Positions 8,501 through 14,432 of a stretch of 32,057 bases of DNA are shown in pieces. Origin of the DNA: an uncultured Bacteroidales bacterium (GTDB taxonomy: Bacteria; Bacteroidota; Bacteroidia; Bacteroidales; F082); NCBI GenBank assembly GCA_905234645.1, contig CAJOIS010000017.1, forward strand, positions 1 to 32,057, written 5' to 3'. The translations under genes were made by a program, and so were the position numbers. Positions within the stretch are counted from its first letter, which is position 1. The number at the start of each line of letters is the position of its first letter. A model generated the notes under the pieces. It was given only the letters and a program-made list of their open reading frames with translations. It ran no database searches and had not been told where the DNA came from.

Positions 8501-9521
8501 CTACTGGATGAACCAAGAATGGGCTACCAACAATGTCTCCGAACTGGAAGCCGCAAAAGGCTACCTCTACGCCAACAGCCAAACCCAAACCATTGGACTG
8601 AAAGGTTCTTTGAATACCGCCAACGCCACGGTGAACTTGCCTTTGGAATACACCGCAACTGCTGGAAATTTGAAGGGCTTCAACCTCGTGGGCAATCCCT
8701 TTGCGCACAATGTGGTCACCTACACTAGAACCAATGTGGCCACCGAATGCTATCGCATGAACGGCACTGGCACCGACTTGATGGTGAACAACATCAGCGA
8801 CAGCAACCCGCTGAAACCTGGCGAGGGCTTCTTCGTGAAGGCCACGGCTGAAAACGCTTCCATCACCTTCAATCCCAGCGCAAAAGGCAAAACCGAGGTC
8901 CCTAAGGTCGTCGAAGGGCCGACCCTCCAACTTGACCTTCTCCAAAACGGCCTCACCATCGACCGCCTCATCGTGAAACGCGAGGGCGAACCTTTGGAGA
9001 AACTCACATTGCGTGAAAACGGCACAAGAATTTTCGCTATGAACGGCCAGCAAGAAATGGCCGTCGTTCCCATTGAAAACAACGAGCAGCCCGTCAACTT
9101 CAAGGCAGCCGAAAACGGCACCTACACCATTTCGGTGAATACTGAGGACACCGAGTTGACCTATCTCCACCTCATCGATAACCTCACAGGTGCCGATGTG
9201 GATCTCCTGCAAACGCCCGAATATACCTTCAAGGCCAAGACGAGCGACTATGCTTCGCGTTTCCGCTTGATGTTTAGCACCGATGATGAGAACGGCGCTT
9301 CGACAGGCTCAGCGACCTTTGCCTTTATCAGCAACGGCAATATCATCATTACAGGTGACGTTAACGGCGCAACCTTGCAGGTGATTGATGAGATGGGGCA
9401 TGTCCTCGTCTGTAGAGACGGTGTGCACACCGTCTCTACAAGTGGAATGACACCAGGCGTGTATGTCCTGCGCCTCATCAACGGCGGCAGCATAAAAACG
9501 CAGAAAATCGTGGTGAGATAA
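5517..9521 (+). CDS. Large secreted T9SS cargo protein with two CYxxMF-repeat modules
   Basis: From ATG 5517 the product is 1334 residues (ATG 5541 is an alternative). A signal peptide with a long basic n-region ends at MPLTARAQ. After about 220 unclassified residues come two related modules (6279-7163 and 7164-about 8140). Each has a beta-rich part ending in CYVYGN, then leucine-rich-like 26-residue units with consensus LPATTLxxxCYxxMFxGCTxLTTAPE (four in the first, six in the second), and closes with SLNYVKCLATD and NVDGIPEGWTV. A further beta-rich region (TTDGNWDVAANWSG) leads to a C-terminal tail with GMTPGVYVLRL and KTQKIVVR, which matches the type A T9SS sorting signal (Por secretion tail). 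Expected location: the cell surface, or released via T9SS after tail cleavage. Its target is unknown; an adhesin-like role is a guess. A perfect 30-bp palindrome lies within the tail coding sequence. Confidence 0.85.
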   Translation: MNRFYVFLMKRSKNLLIHPRKRTLATFAAILCMIILMPLTARAQQTVINVVGQQITIRQYSTLYVGEVLLDGQQSFYYLYSEDIRQSTTVLGAVKDCLSGFENGQYSYDLVPSLVGATNDVGIATCSNADYESMMNSGWMNAANAAQACLPNETVISSSSEDLYDTNPDFARACAAFVATEYGEEATIVDEAGEDAGINGVLGILSASYSDTSPVYQVVNGQLVKVISRTFYYDCESVTVIYTRAELRSQIRETPLTFEAVKAGTITVNLDEGATLGAIQYKLNDAEWTDVTWNTPISLAAHDVISFRGDNGTCYINDDDLEIWAGFHIECSNPCYVYGNMTSLIDKDGYATNTTLTEPFTFFHLFQTSDYEHPGTTILNHPTKDIVLPATTLTPYCYDGLFADAPNITRAPELPATTLAEWCYSEMFSGTAITTAPALPATTLAEACYSDMFMNCKNLTTAPDLPAATLAEGCYSTMFGGCTSLNYVKCLATDISADYCTADWLWGVAATGTFVKAADMNDWPIGPDAYGNVDGIPEGWTVKEDMYSMPLTIEIIEANTQLSLSIPEYGAPFEYSFDGVTWIECATNTTTETTISDSGNKVYFRGNNTKRVHIDTDKPCYVYGNAMSMVTKTDFASCTRITQEYAFYNMFLNGKIMNHPTRELVLPAKKLTASCYNGMFKNCTNLTTAPELPATKLKDYCYYGMFQGCTGLTTAPDLPATKLAGSCYYSMFYGCTALTTAPELPSTALENACYYWMFYGCTNLESAPKLPATTLKDCCYFGMFINCTSLMAAPELPATTLVNSCYMAMFNGCTSLNYVKCLATDLGYGNTNYWLTDVAASGTFVKAAGMNDWSVGPYTNDNVDGIPEGWTVENIDVFTTDGNWDVAANWSGNAVPADGSDVAIVANATIPSGVTVNADDIDVYGTLTIADGGQLYHNNEGVTATLQKNITAYTPGTKDGWHLIGYSFAGSEAMDEMTNLLANDYDLYYYDEPTHYWMNQEWATNNVSELEAAKGYLYANSQTQTIGLKGSLNTANATVNLPLEYTATAGNLKGFNLVGNPFAHNVVTYTRTNVATECYRMNGTGTDLMVNNISDSNPLKPGEGFFVKATAENASITFNPSAKGKTEVPKVVEGPTLQLDLLQNGLTIDRLIVKREGEPLEKLTLRENGTRIFAMNGQQEMAVVPIENNEQPVNFKAAENGTYTISVNTEDTELTYLHLIDNLTGADVDLLQTPEYTFKAKTSDYASRFRLMFSTDDENGASTGSATFAFISNGNIIITGDVNGATLQVIDEMGHVLVCRDGVHTVSTSGMTPGVYVLRLINGGSIKTQKIVVR
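6678..6986 (+). repeat. Array 1: four ~78-bp CYxxMF repeat units
   Basis: Four consecutive coding repeats of 25-26 codons, starting LPATTLTPYCYDGLF and ending SLNYVKC. The second unit lacks one codon. Confidence 0.8.
7512..7979 (+). repeat. Array 2: six 78-bp CYxxMF repeat units
   Basis: Six coding repeats of exactly 26 codons (468 bp), starting LPAKKLTASCYNGMF and ending SLNYVKC. Cys and Met-Phe positions are invariant while neighbouring residues vary. Confidence 0.85.
9411..9440. repeat. Perfect 30-bp palindrome within coding sequence
   Basis: The arm TGTAGAGACGGTGTG is followed directly by its exact reverse complement, with no spacer. It encodes CRDGVHTVST within the T9SS tail and keeps the frame (30 bp, 10 codons). 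It looks like a dispersed palindromic element, but no second copy lies in this window. Confidence 0.8.
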
Positions 9522-9539
9522 TTCGAATTGCTGAACTGT

Positions 9540-9584
9540 CAAAATAAATCTGAGTGCGGGCATACCGCATTCAGATTTATTTTG
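9540..9584 (+). terminator. Hairpin terminator after the T9SS cargo gene
   Basis: A 20-bp stem (9540-9559 with 9565-9584, one G-T pair) encloses the 5-nt loop GCATA, 18 bp after the stop. The distal arm is T-rich (GATTTATTTTG) and abuts the metK -7 element. Confidence 0.7.
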
Positions 9585-9592
9585 TACTTTTG
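9585..9592 (+). promoter_or_regulatory. Putative -7 element of metK
   Basis: TACTTTTG matches TAnnTTTG and starts directly after the terminator hairpin, leaving a metK leader of about 125 nt. The -33 position falls inside the hairpin and has no clear TTG. Confidence 0.5.
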
Positions 9593-9725
9593 CACCCGCA
9601 AACGTGGAAAGATTTGATTTGATTGCAACCACAAGAAAAAATGCTAAACCAATGCTTTTTCCTTCCCTTTCAGTCAACTACTTCCCACACAAATTCATTA
9701 TTAACTAACTAATAAACAATTTGTT

Positions 9726-10997
9726 ATGGGTTACTATTTCACTTCAGAATCCGTCTCGGAAGGCCATCCCGACAAAGTATGTGACCAGATTTCGGATGCC
9801 GTATTGGACGAGATTCTCCGCTATGATCCCACCTCAAAGGTGGCTTGCGAAACCTTGGTTACCACCGGTTTAGTCGTCGTGGCAGGCGAGATCCGCACCA
9901 ACGCCTATGTCGAGATCCAAGACATTACTCGCCGCGTCATCGACCGCATCGGCTACACCAAGGCCGAATACCAGTTTGACTCCAAATCGTGCGGTGTTCT
10001 CTCTGCCCTTCACGGCCAGTCGAACGACATCTTCCAAGGCGTAGGACGCACCAAGCCTGAAGACCAAGGTGCCGGCGACCAAGGCATGATGTTCGGCTTC
10101 GCCTGCAAGGAGACCGAGAACTACATGCCCCTTACCATCGACCTGTCGCATCTCCTGCTGATAGAGCTGGCCAAGATCCGCCGCGAAGGCAAGAAGATGA
10201 CCTATCTCCGCCCCGACGCCAAGTCGCAGGTGACTGTGGAATATGGCGAAGGCTGGAATCCCTTGCGCATCGACACCATCGTCATCAGCACCCAACACGA
10301 TGAGTTTGCCGACGACGAGACCATGCAGAAACAGATCGAAGCTGACGTGCGCAACATCCTCATCCCGAGGGTGAAGAAGCAACTGCCCGCCCGCCTGAAG
10401 AAACTCTTCGGCGACGACATGAAGCTCTATGTCAACCCCACGGGCAAGTTCGTCATTGGCGGTCCCCACGGCGACACGGGTGTGACAGGCCGCAAGATTA
10501 TCGTCGACACTTATGGTGGTCGCGGTGCCCACGGTGGCGGCGCCTTCTCGGGCAAGGACAGCTCGAAGGTCGACCGCTCGGCCGCCTATGCCGCACGCCA
10601 CATCGCCAAGAACCTCGTGGCCGCTGGTGTTTGCGACCAGGCACTGGTGCAGATCGCCTACGCCATCGGTAAGGCCGAACCCGTAGGCTTCTACATCAAC
10701 ACGGAAGGCACCTCGCACGTTAAGATGAGCGATGCCGAGATTGCCTTGAAAGTCAAGAAGCTGGTAGACCTTAGGCCTTACTTCATCGTGAAGCGATTCG
10801 GCCTCACCAACCCCATTTTCGAGGAGACGGCTTCCTACGGTCACTTCGGCCGCAAGACCGAGATCAAGCCCGTCGAAGTCTTCTACAAAGACAAGAACAC
10901 CTACGTCAAGGACGGCAAGATCTTTAAGGACGTAGAGTTCTTTGGTTGGGAGAAGCTCGACCTGGTGGACAAGCTAAAGAAAGCCTTCCACTGCTAA
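9726..10997 (+). CDS. metK: S-adenosylmethionine synthase
   Basis: The cytosolic enzyme makes S-adenosylmethionine from methionine and ATP. The 423-residue product starts [20 protein letters not shown], including the conserved methionine/ATP-binding GHPDK motif. It also has [12 protein letters not shown] and the phosphate-binding loop [18 protein letters not shown], and is near the length of Bacteroidetes MetK (somewhat longer than the ~384-residue E. coli enzyme, with extra sequence around residues 170-225). The Bacteroidetes C-terminal segment (ETASYGHFG...[10 protein letters not shown]) is present. It is monocistronic: its own -7 element precedes it and a strong bidirectional terminator follows. 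The leader was checked by eye for a SAM riboswitch without convincing structure. queA, a SAM-using enzyme, is elsewhere in the window but not linked. Confidence 0.97.
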   Translation: MGYYFTSESVSEGHPDKVCDQISDAVLDEILRYDPTSKVACETLVTTGLVVVAGEIRTNAYVEIQDITRRVIDRIGYTKAEYQFDSKSCGVLSALHGQSNDIFQGVGRTKPEDQGAGDQGMMFGFACKETENYMPLTIDLSHLLLIELAKIRREGKKMTYLRPDAKSQVTVEYGEGWNPLRIDTIVISTQHDEFADDETMQKQIEADVRNILIPRVKKQLPARLKKLFGDDMKLYVNPTGKFVIGGPHGDTGVTGRKIIVDTYGGRGAHGGGAFSGKDSSKVDRSAAYAARHIAKNLVAAGVCDQALVQIAYAIGKAEPVGFYINTEGTSHVKMSDAEIALKVKKLVDLRPYFIVKRFGLTNPIFEETASYGHFGRKTEIKPVEVFYKDKNTYVKDGKIFKDVEFFGWEKLDLVDKLKKAFHC

Positions 10998-11000
10998 ACG

Positions 11001-11057
11001 AAAAAGCCTGCGACTTTCCCCCTCCTGAGGGGGCAGGGGGAGTCGCAGGCTTTTTTT
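11001..11057. terminator. Bidirectional terminator between metK and the lipoprotein gene
   Basis: A-tract plus arm GCCTGCGACT (to 11015), an inner C/G-rich hairpin (11016-11040), then AGTCGCAGGC and seven Ts (11051-11057). T-runs follow the stem on both strands, suiting the convergent genes. Confidence 0.85.
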
Positions 11058-11087
11058 ATCTTTCTTTAGACTTTAGAGGGCAAACGA

Positions 11088-11633
11088 TTATTCCTCTTCC
11101 TCTTCTTCCTCTTCGAATTGCGACATCATGATGAGCGTCATGATCTCCTCGGGTGTCAGGCCAAGGTATTCAATGGATTTCTGAGCGTCGACGACCAGTT
11201 CGCTTTCAGGATACTCATCGATGAGTCTCTGCAAGGTCACATGGGCCATTGCCGTATCGTTGAGTTGGTCGTTGTAGACGAAGGAACCCAGCAACAAGAG
11301 GCTTCTCGGAGCCCAATGCGACTGAGGATACTGTGACGTCAGCTGATTACAGAGTTCGGCGCTCTTTTCGGCATCCTTCAGCAGCACGTTGATTTCCATG
11401 GCATGGAAAAGCCATTGTGCTGCCGTAGAGTCATTAGGATTCTGCTCAACAAACTTGCAGAATGTCTCCGCCACTTGCGGTGCCGCTTCTTCGTTCACCG
11501 TACGATCCTCGTTGAACAAAGTGGCCTCAGCGGCCTTCAAGTCTTCTTGTGTGAGTTTTTTCTCCTTTCCGCCACATGCCAGCATAGCGATGGCCAAGAT
11601 GGCGAAAACCATGATCTTCAAGGTGTTTTTCAT
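11088..11633 (-). CDS. Small TPR-like lipoprotein with poly-glutamate tail
   Basis: The 181-residue product begins with a lipoprotein signal peptide; the lipobox LAIAMLAC puts the lipidated Cys at residue 20. The mature part is helical, with two to three tetratricopeptide-like segments (VAETFCKFVEQNPNDSTAA, AELCNQLTSQYPQSHWA, HVTLQRLIDEYPESELV), similar in style to periplasmic assembly lipoproteins such as BamD but shorter. The C-terminus is eight consecutive Glu, encoded by a GAA/GAG microsatellite. It lies 11 bp downstream of def, so it probably ends the ruvX-def transcript. A specific function is not recognisable. Confidence 0.75.
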   Translation of the reverse strand: MKNTLKIMVFAILAIAMLACGGKEKKLTQEDLKAAEATLFNEDRTVNEEAAPQVAETFCKFVEQNPNDSTAAQWLFHAMEINVLLKDAEKSAELCNQLTSQYPQSHWAPRSLLLLGSFVYNDQLNDTAMAHVTLQRLIDEYPESELVVDAQKSIEYLGLTPEEIMTLIMMSQFEEEEEEEE

Positions 11634-11644
11634 TGTGTCAATTT

Positions 11645-12214
11645 TTATCTGTGTTTTTTCTTATGCGGGAAAACCATACGATAGTCCACATCGCATTTGC
11701 CTTCGGAAATGGCGCGTAGCTTACCTTGCAGCAGAGTCTTTCGCAACGGCGCGATGTCGTCGACGAAAACATGGCCCTGTAGGTGCTCATACTCGTGTTG
11801 GATGATGCGGGCACGGATGCCTTCGAAGATCTCCTCGTGTTCCTGGAAATTCTCGTCCAAGTATTTGAGTCGAATCTTATTGGGACGCATCACCTCTTCA
11901 TAAATATTGGGCAGGCTGAGACAGCCTTCCTTGAAAGGCTCCATCTCTTCGGATGCCTCAAGCAGCTCAGGGTTGATGAATGCCTGCTTGAAGTCCTTGG
12001 CAGCCGGGTAGTCTAAATAGAACGGGTTGCCGTCAACGAGGAAGAGTTGGATGGATTTATTGACTTGCGGGGCAGCCAAGCCGACGCCTTCGGAATGCGC
12101 CAGCGTCTCCCACATGTCGGCAATCAGCTTATCAAGTTCGGGATAGTCGGGCGTGATAGGCTGGGCGACAGCTTTCAGCGTGGGGTGACCGTATGCTACT
12201 ATTGGTAATATCAT
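11645..12214 (-). CDS. def: Peptide deformylase
   Basis: This enzyme removes the N-formyl group from nascent proteins with a bound metal ion. The 189-residue product has all three motifs: GVGLAAPQ (43-50), EGCLSLP with metal-ligand Cys 98, and QHEYEHLQG with His 140 and His 144 (HEYEH instead of the common HEYDH, a conservative change). Length and motif spacing are normal for type 1/3 deformylases. It sits between ruvX and the lipoprotein gene on the same strand; ruvX-def linkage is common in Bacteroidales. Confidence 0.96.
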   Translation of the reverse strand: MILPIVAYGHPTLKAVAQPITPDYPELDKLIADMWETLAHSEGVGLAAPQVNKSIQLFLVDGNPFYLDYPAAKDFKQAFINPELLEASEEMEPFKEGCLSLPNIYEEVMRPNKIRLKYLDENFQEHEEIFEGIRARIIQHEYEHLQGHVFVDDIAPLRKTLLQGKLRAISEGKCDVDYRMVFPHKKKHR

Positions 12215-12228
12215 CTTAAAACAGTTGA

Positions 12229-12258
12229 GAATTTATAATTTATAATTGATAATTAACC
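12229..12258. repeat. Short A/T heptamer repeat between ruvX and def
   Basis: About four heptamers in tandem (AATTTAT twice, then AATTGAT and AATTAAC) fill part of the 73-bp gap. This is low-complexity sequence with no evident function. Confidence 0.55.
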
Positions 12259-12287
12259 ACGTTGAATCTTCGATTTGACAATTGTAA

Positions 12288-12710
12288 TTAAATATGCGAT
12301 TTAAGGGATTCCATGTAGGATTGGAGGATGATGGTGGCGGCGATGGTGTCAACGAGTTCCTTGTCCTGGCGGCGTGATTTGCTGAGGCCAGCGTCGATCA
12401 TGGTCTGGTGCGCCATCACCGATGTGAAGCGTTCGTCGTAACGCACGATCTTCATATCTGGGAGCAACTTCTTCAGCCGGTTAACAATGGGTTCAATGTA
12501 TTTCGAACAGTCGGAAGGGTTGTTTTTCATGTCTTTAGGCTCGCCGATGACGATTTGCTCGACTTCCTCTTTTTTGAGATAATCCAGCACGAAGTCAACG
12601 ACCTTATGCGACTCCACCGTCGTCAGCCCGTTTGCGATGATCTGCAACGGGTCGGTGACAGCGATGCCGCTGCGCTTGCGTCCAAGGTCGATAGCCATTA
12701 TCCTTGCCAT
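12288..12710 (-). CDS. ruvX: Holliday junction resolvase RuvX / YqgF family
   Basis: The 140-residue product has the RNase H-like fold signature: MAIDLGRKRSGIAVTDP near the N-terminus with the first catalytic Asp, VIGEPKDM in the middle, DERFTSVMAHQ, and the C-terminal Asp in KELVDTIAATIIL. Family members act as Holliday junction resolvases or in 5' processing of pre-16S rRNA. A start 12 bp downstream (MAIDLGRKR) is also plausible; the upstream ATG is used here for length. It leads a ruvX-def-lipoprotein unit. Confidence 0.93.
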   Translation of the reverse strand: MARIMAIDLGRKRSGIAVTDPLQIIANGLTTVESHKVVDFVLDYLKKEEVEQIVIGEPKDMKNNPSDCSKYIEPIVNRLKKLLPDMKIVRYDERFTSVMAHQTMIDAGLSKSRRQDKELVDTIAATIILQSYMESLKSHI

Positions 12711-12728
12711 GTGTTACAAATTAGGTCG

Positions 12729-12736
12729 CAAAAATA
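12729..12736 (-). promoter_or_regulatory. Putative -7 element for ruvX-def
   Basis: TATTTTTG on the minus strand, 19 bp upstream of the ruvX ATG, matches TAnnTTTG. No good -33 at the expected spacing. Confidence 0.45.
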
Positions 12737-12765
12737 CACATTTTTGGGCAAACCATGATGCCAAC

Positions 12766-12793
12766 AAAAAAAGAGGCTTTTCAAGCCTCTTTT
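12766..12793 (-). terminator. Terminator of tRNA-His
   Basis: On the minus strand the stem GAGGCTT/AGCCTC with a short GAAA-type loop is followed by a T run, just beyond the tRNA 3' end. Confidence 0.75.
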
Positions 12794-12796
12794 CGG

Positions 12797-12871
12797 GGTG
12801 GAATGTGGGATTCGAACCCACGACCCACGGAACCACAATCCGGTACTCTAACCAGCTGAGCTAAATCCACC
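12797..12871 (-). tRNA. tRNA-His (anticodon GTG)
   Basis: The minus strand folds as a cloverleaf. The anticodon loop TTGTGGT gives GTG, reading CAC/CAU. The T arm is GTGGG-TTCGAAT-CCCAC, and a D arm with AGCTCAGCTGGTTAGAG is visible. The eight-pair acceptor starts with an extra 5' G opposite C73, the G-1 identity element specific to tRNA-His; one U-U mismatch lies in the acceptor. CCA is not encoded. Confidence 0.95.
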
Positions 12872-12900
12872 ATCTCATCCGTTCTCACGGAATGCGGGTG

Positions 12901-12908
12901 CAAAAATA
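12901..12908 (-). promoter_or_regulatory. Putative -7 element of tRNA-His
   Basis: TATTTTTG on the minus strand about 30 bp upstream of the mature tRNA 5' end. Within the 150-bp gap 12872-13021 I see only this and the divergent permease promoter. Confidence 0.5.
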
Positions 12909-12990
12909 CAACATTTTTCCAAAACAGTGATGTTTTTTGCCAAAATTTTCATTTTTTTCTCTTTCGGAATAAAATCAGGGGTGAATTCCG

Positions 12991-12998
12991 TATTTTTG
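12991..12998 (+). promoter_or_regulatory. Putative -7 element of the ABC permease gene
   Basis: TATTTTTG 23 bp before the permease ATG. The upstream TTTCGG is a weak -33 at long spacing. Confidence 0.45.
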
Positions 12999-13021
12999 AC
13001 GGCGCAAAACAACGGGTCGTC

Positions 13022-14191
13022 ATGGACGAGAGAAAAACACAGCCCCAATCACCCAAAGCATTGGCATGGAAGCGGTTCCGAAGCAACAAGCTCGGCATGG
13101 TTTCCTGCGGTTTCGTGCTGCTTTGGGCGCTGATGGCCCTGTTTGCCTACCTCATCATCCCCGATAAGACACCCAACGCCAACCGACAGATCCTTGAAAT
13201 CAGCACCAAGAAACCCGGCTTCGAAGTGGATATGCTGATGGTCCCAAAAGAGACGCCACCTGCACGAACCTCCTTCCTCGCCTTCCTCCTCAACGGTCGC
13301 CCCGACGACTGCATCTACCTGCCTTTTGACAGCATACAAGTAGAGGCTGGCCAAACCATAGTGTACCTTTATCAAAGTGAAGGAAGTTTAAGCGTTAGGA
13401 TGGAGGTTGTTGATAACAAGGAACTCCAGAAGGCCGGCCCTTCGACGTGCTCAGGGACCTTGGTTTTTTCTTCCAATGAAGAGGCGGATACTTATATTAG
13501 GAGCCATTGCGTAAAGCACCGCAAATTCCTTTTGGGCACCGACCAGTTCGGGCGTGACTTCCTTAGCCGCTTGGTGCTAGGAAGCCGCATCAGCCTCACA
13601 GTGGGTTTCATCGCCGTATTGCTTAGCCTGATGATCGGCATCGTGATGGGCAGTTTGGGCGGTTTCTTCCGTGGCAAGGTCGACGATGCGGTAGTTTGGT
13701 TCATCAACGTGGTGTGGTCCATCCCTACTTTGCTCCTCGTCATCGCCATCACCTTCGCCTTGGGAAAAGGTATAGCGCAGGTATTCATCGCCGTAGGCTT
13801 GACGATGTGGGTTGAGGTGGCACGTATCGTCAGAGGCCAAATCCTCTCCATCCGTGAAACCACTTTCGTGGAAGCAGGAAAAGCATTGGGATTCAAGAAT
13901 TTGCGCATCATCTTCAGACATATCCTACCCAACATCCTCAACCCTATCATCGTGGTGTCGGCAGCCAACTTCGCCTCAGCCATCCTATTGGAGGCTGGCT
14001 TAAGTTTCCTGGGCATCGGTGTACAACCTCCCATGCCTTCGTGGGGCAGCATGATCAAGGAAAACTATGCCTTTATCATTTTGGATGCAGCTTATCTGGC
14101 CATCCTGCCCGGCATCGCCATTATGCTGCTAGTGCTGGCCTTCATGCTTATCGGGAATGCTTTGCGCGAGGCATTGGATGTCAAAAATTGA
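13022..14191 (+). CDS. ABC transporter permease, OppC/DppC-like
   Basis: The 389-residue inner-membrane protein has one N-terminal membrane helix (GMVSCGFVLLWALMALFAYL), a long extracytoplasmic segment (about 48-160), then KFLLGTDQFGRDFLSRLVLG and five further hydrophobic helices. The permease loop EAGKALGFKNLRIIFRHILPN (about 280-300) is the EAA-type contact with the ATPase. This is the BPD_transp_1 fold of peptide/nickel importers; GTDxxGRD marks the OppC/DppC/NikC side. The extracytoplasmic segment contains an in-frame palindromic repeat encoding GPSTCSGT (139-146). No OppB or binding protein is adjacent; the likely ATPase partner is the OppDF fusion at 20429. Its stop codon is the first base triplet of another repeat. 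The substrate is inferred only as peptide-like. Confidence 0.88.
   Translation: MDERKTQPQSPKALAWKRFRSNKLGMVSCGFVLLWALMALFAYLIIPDKTPNANRQILEISTKKPGFEVDMLMVPKETPPARTSFLAFLLNGRPDDCIYLPFDSIQVEAGQTIVYLYQSEGSLSVRMEVVDNKELQKAGPSTCSGTLVFSSNEEADTYIRSHCVKHRKFLLGTDQFGRDFLSRLVLGSRISLTVGFIAVLLSLMIGIVMGSLGGFFRGKVDDAVVWFINVVWSIPTLLLVIAITFALGKGIAQVFIAVGLTMWVEVARIVRGQILSIRETTFVEAGKALGFKNLRIIFRHILPNILNPIIVVSAANFASAILLEAGLSFLGIGVQPPMPSWGSMIKENYAFIILDAAYLAILPGIAIMLLVLAFMLIGNALREALDVKN
13436..13459. repeat. 24-bp palindromic repeat (CTTCGAC...GCTCAGGGACC type) in the permease gene
   Basis: GGCCCTTCGACG followed by TGCTCAGGGACC, an imperfect inverted repeat exactly on codon boundaries (8 codons). Related copies are at 20806-20850 and 26984-27008. 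Confidence 0.75.
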
Positions 14192-14257
14192 CGCAGGACT
14201 TCGAGACGCGAGACGCGAGTCTTTGTCCCGTGTCACGCAGTCCCGAGTCCCATGTCA
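14189..14257. repeat. 69-bp palindromic GAGAC/GTCCC repeat beginning at the permease stop codon
   Basis: It starts TGACGCAGGACTTCGAGACG, including the TGA stop of the permease, and ends CCCATGTCA. The two halves are imperfect reverse complements. Its first 29 bases match the copy at 25777-25850 (read from the uppP stop) with two differences. The tract fills the gap before the tRNA-Leu promoter and could form a long hairpin that ends permease transcription. Confidence 0.8.
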
Positions 14258-14301
14258 ATAGAAAAGCATATTAATTAAGGTGTCATTTCCCAAAAAAGTC
14301 G

Positions 14302-14309
14302 TATCTTTG
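14302..14309 (+). promoter_or_regulatory. Putative -7 element for tRNA-Leu and tig-clpP-clpX
   Basis: TATCTTTG 13 bp upstream of the tRNA 5' end matches TAnnTTTG. The -33 is weak. No other promoter-like element fits in the 28 bp between the tRNA and tig. Confidence 0.55.
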
Positions 14310-14322
14310 CCGCTCCAAAAAC

Positions 14323-14404
14323 GCGGGTGTGGCGGAATTGGTAGACGCGCTAGACTTAGGATCTAGTTTCTCACGAAGTAAGGGTTCGAGTCCCTTCATC
14401 CGCA
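14323..14404 (+). tRNA. tRNA-Leu (anticodon TAG)
   Basis: Class II tRNA with a long variable arm (TTTCTCACGAAGTAA region). Anticodon stem CTAGA/TCTAG with loop CTTAGGA gives TAG, reading CUA. T arm AAGGG-TTCGAGT-CCCTT. Acceptor GCGGGTG/CATCCGC has one G-U pair and discriminator A. CCA is not encoded. Confidence 0.96.
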
Positions 14405-14432
14405 CAAGTTAAAGACAATCAATACAATAGCA

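Noticed and set aside
9593..9725. SAM riboswitch in the metK leader
   Set aside because: A GATTTGATT and a GCTAAA element are present, but I could not pair them into the SAM-II pseudoknot or a SAM-I four-way junction.
9870..10844. 324-codon open frame on the minus strand
   Set aside because: Antisense shadow of metK.
12229..12258. A/T heptamer tract as a replication origin or DnaA box cluster
   Set aside because: No DnaA-box motif and only about four imperfect units inside an operon gap.
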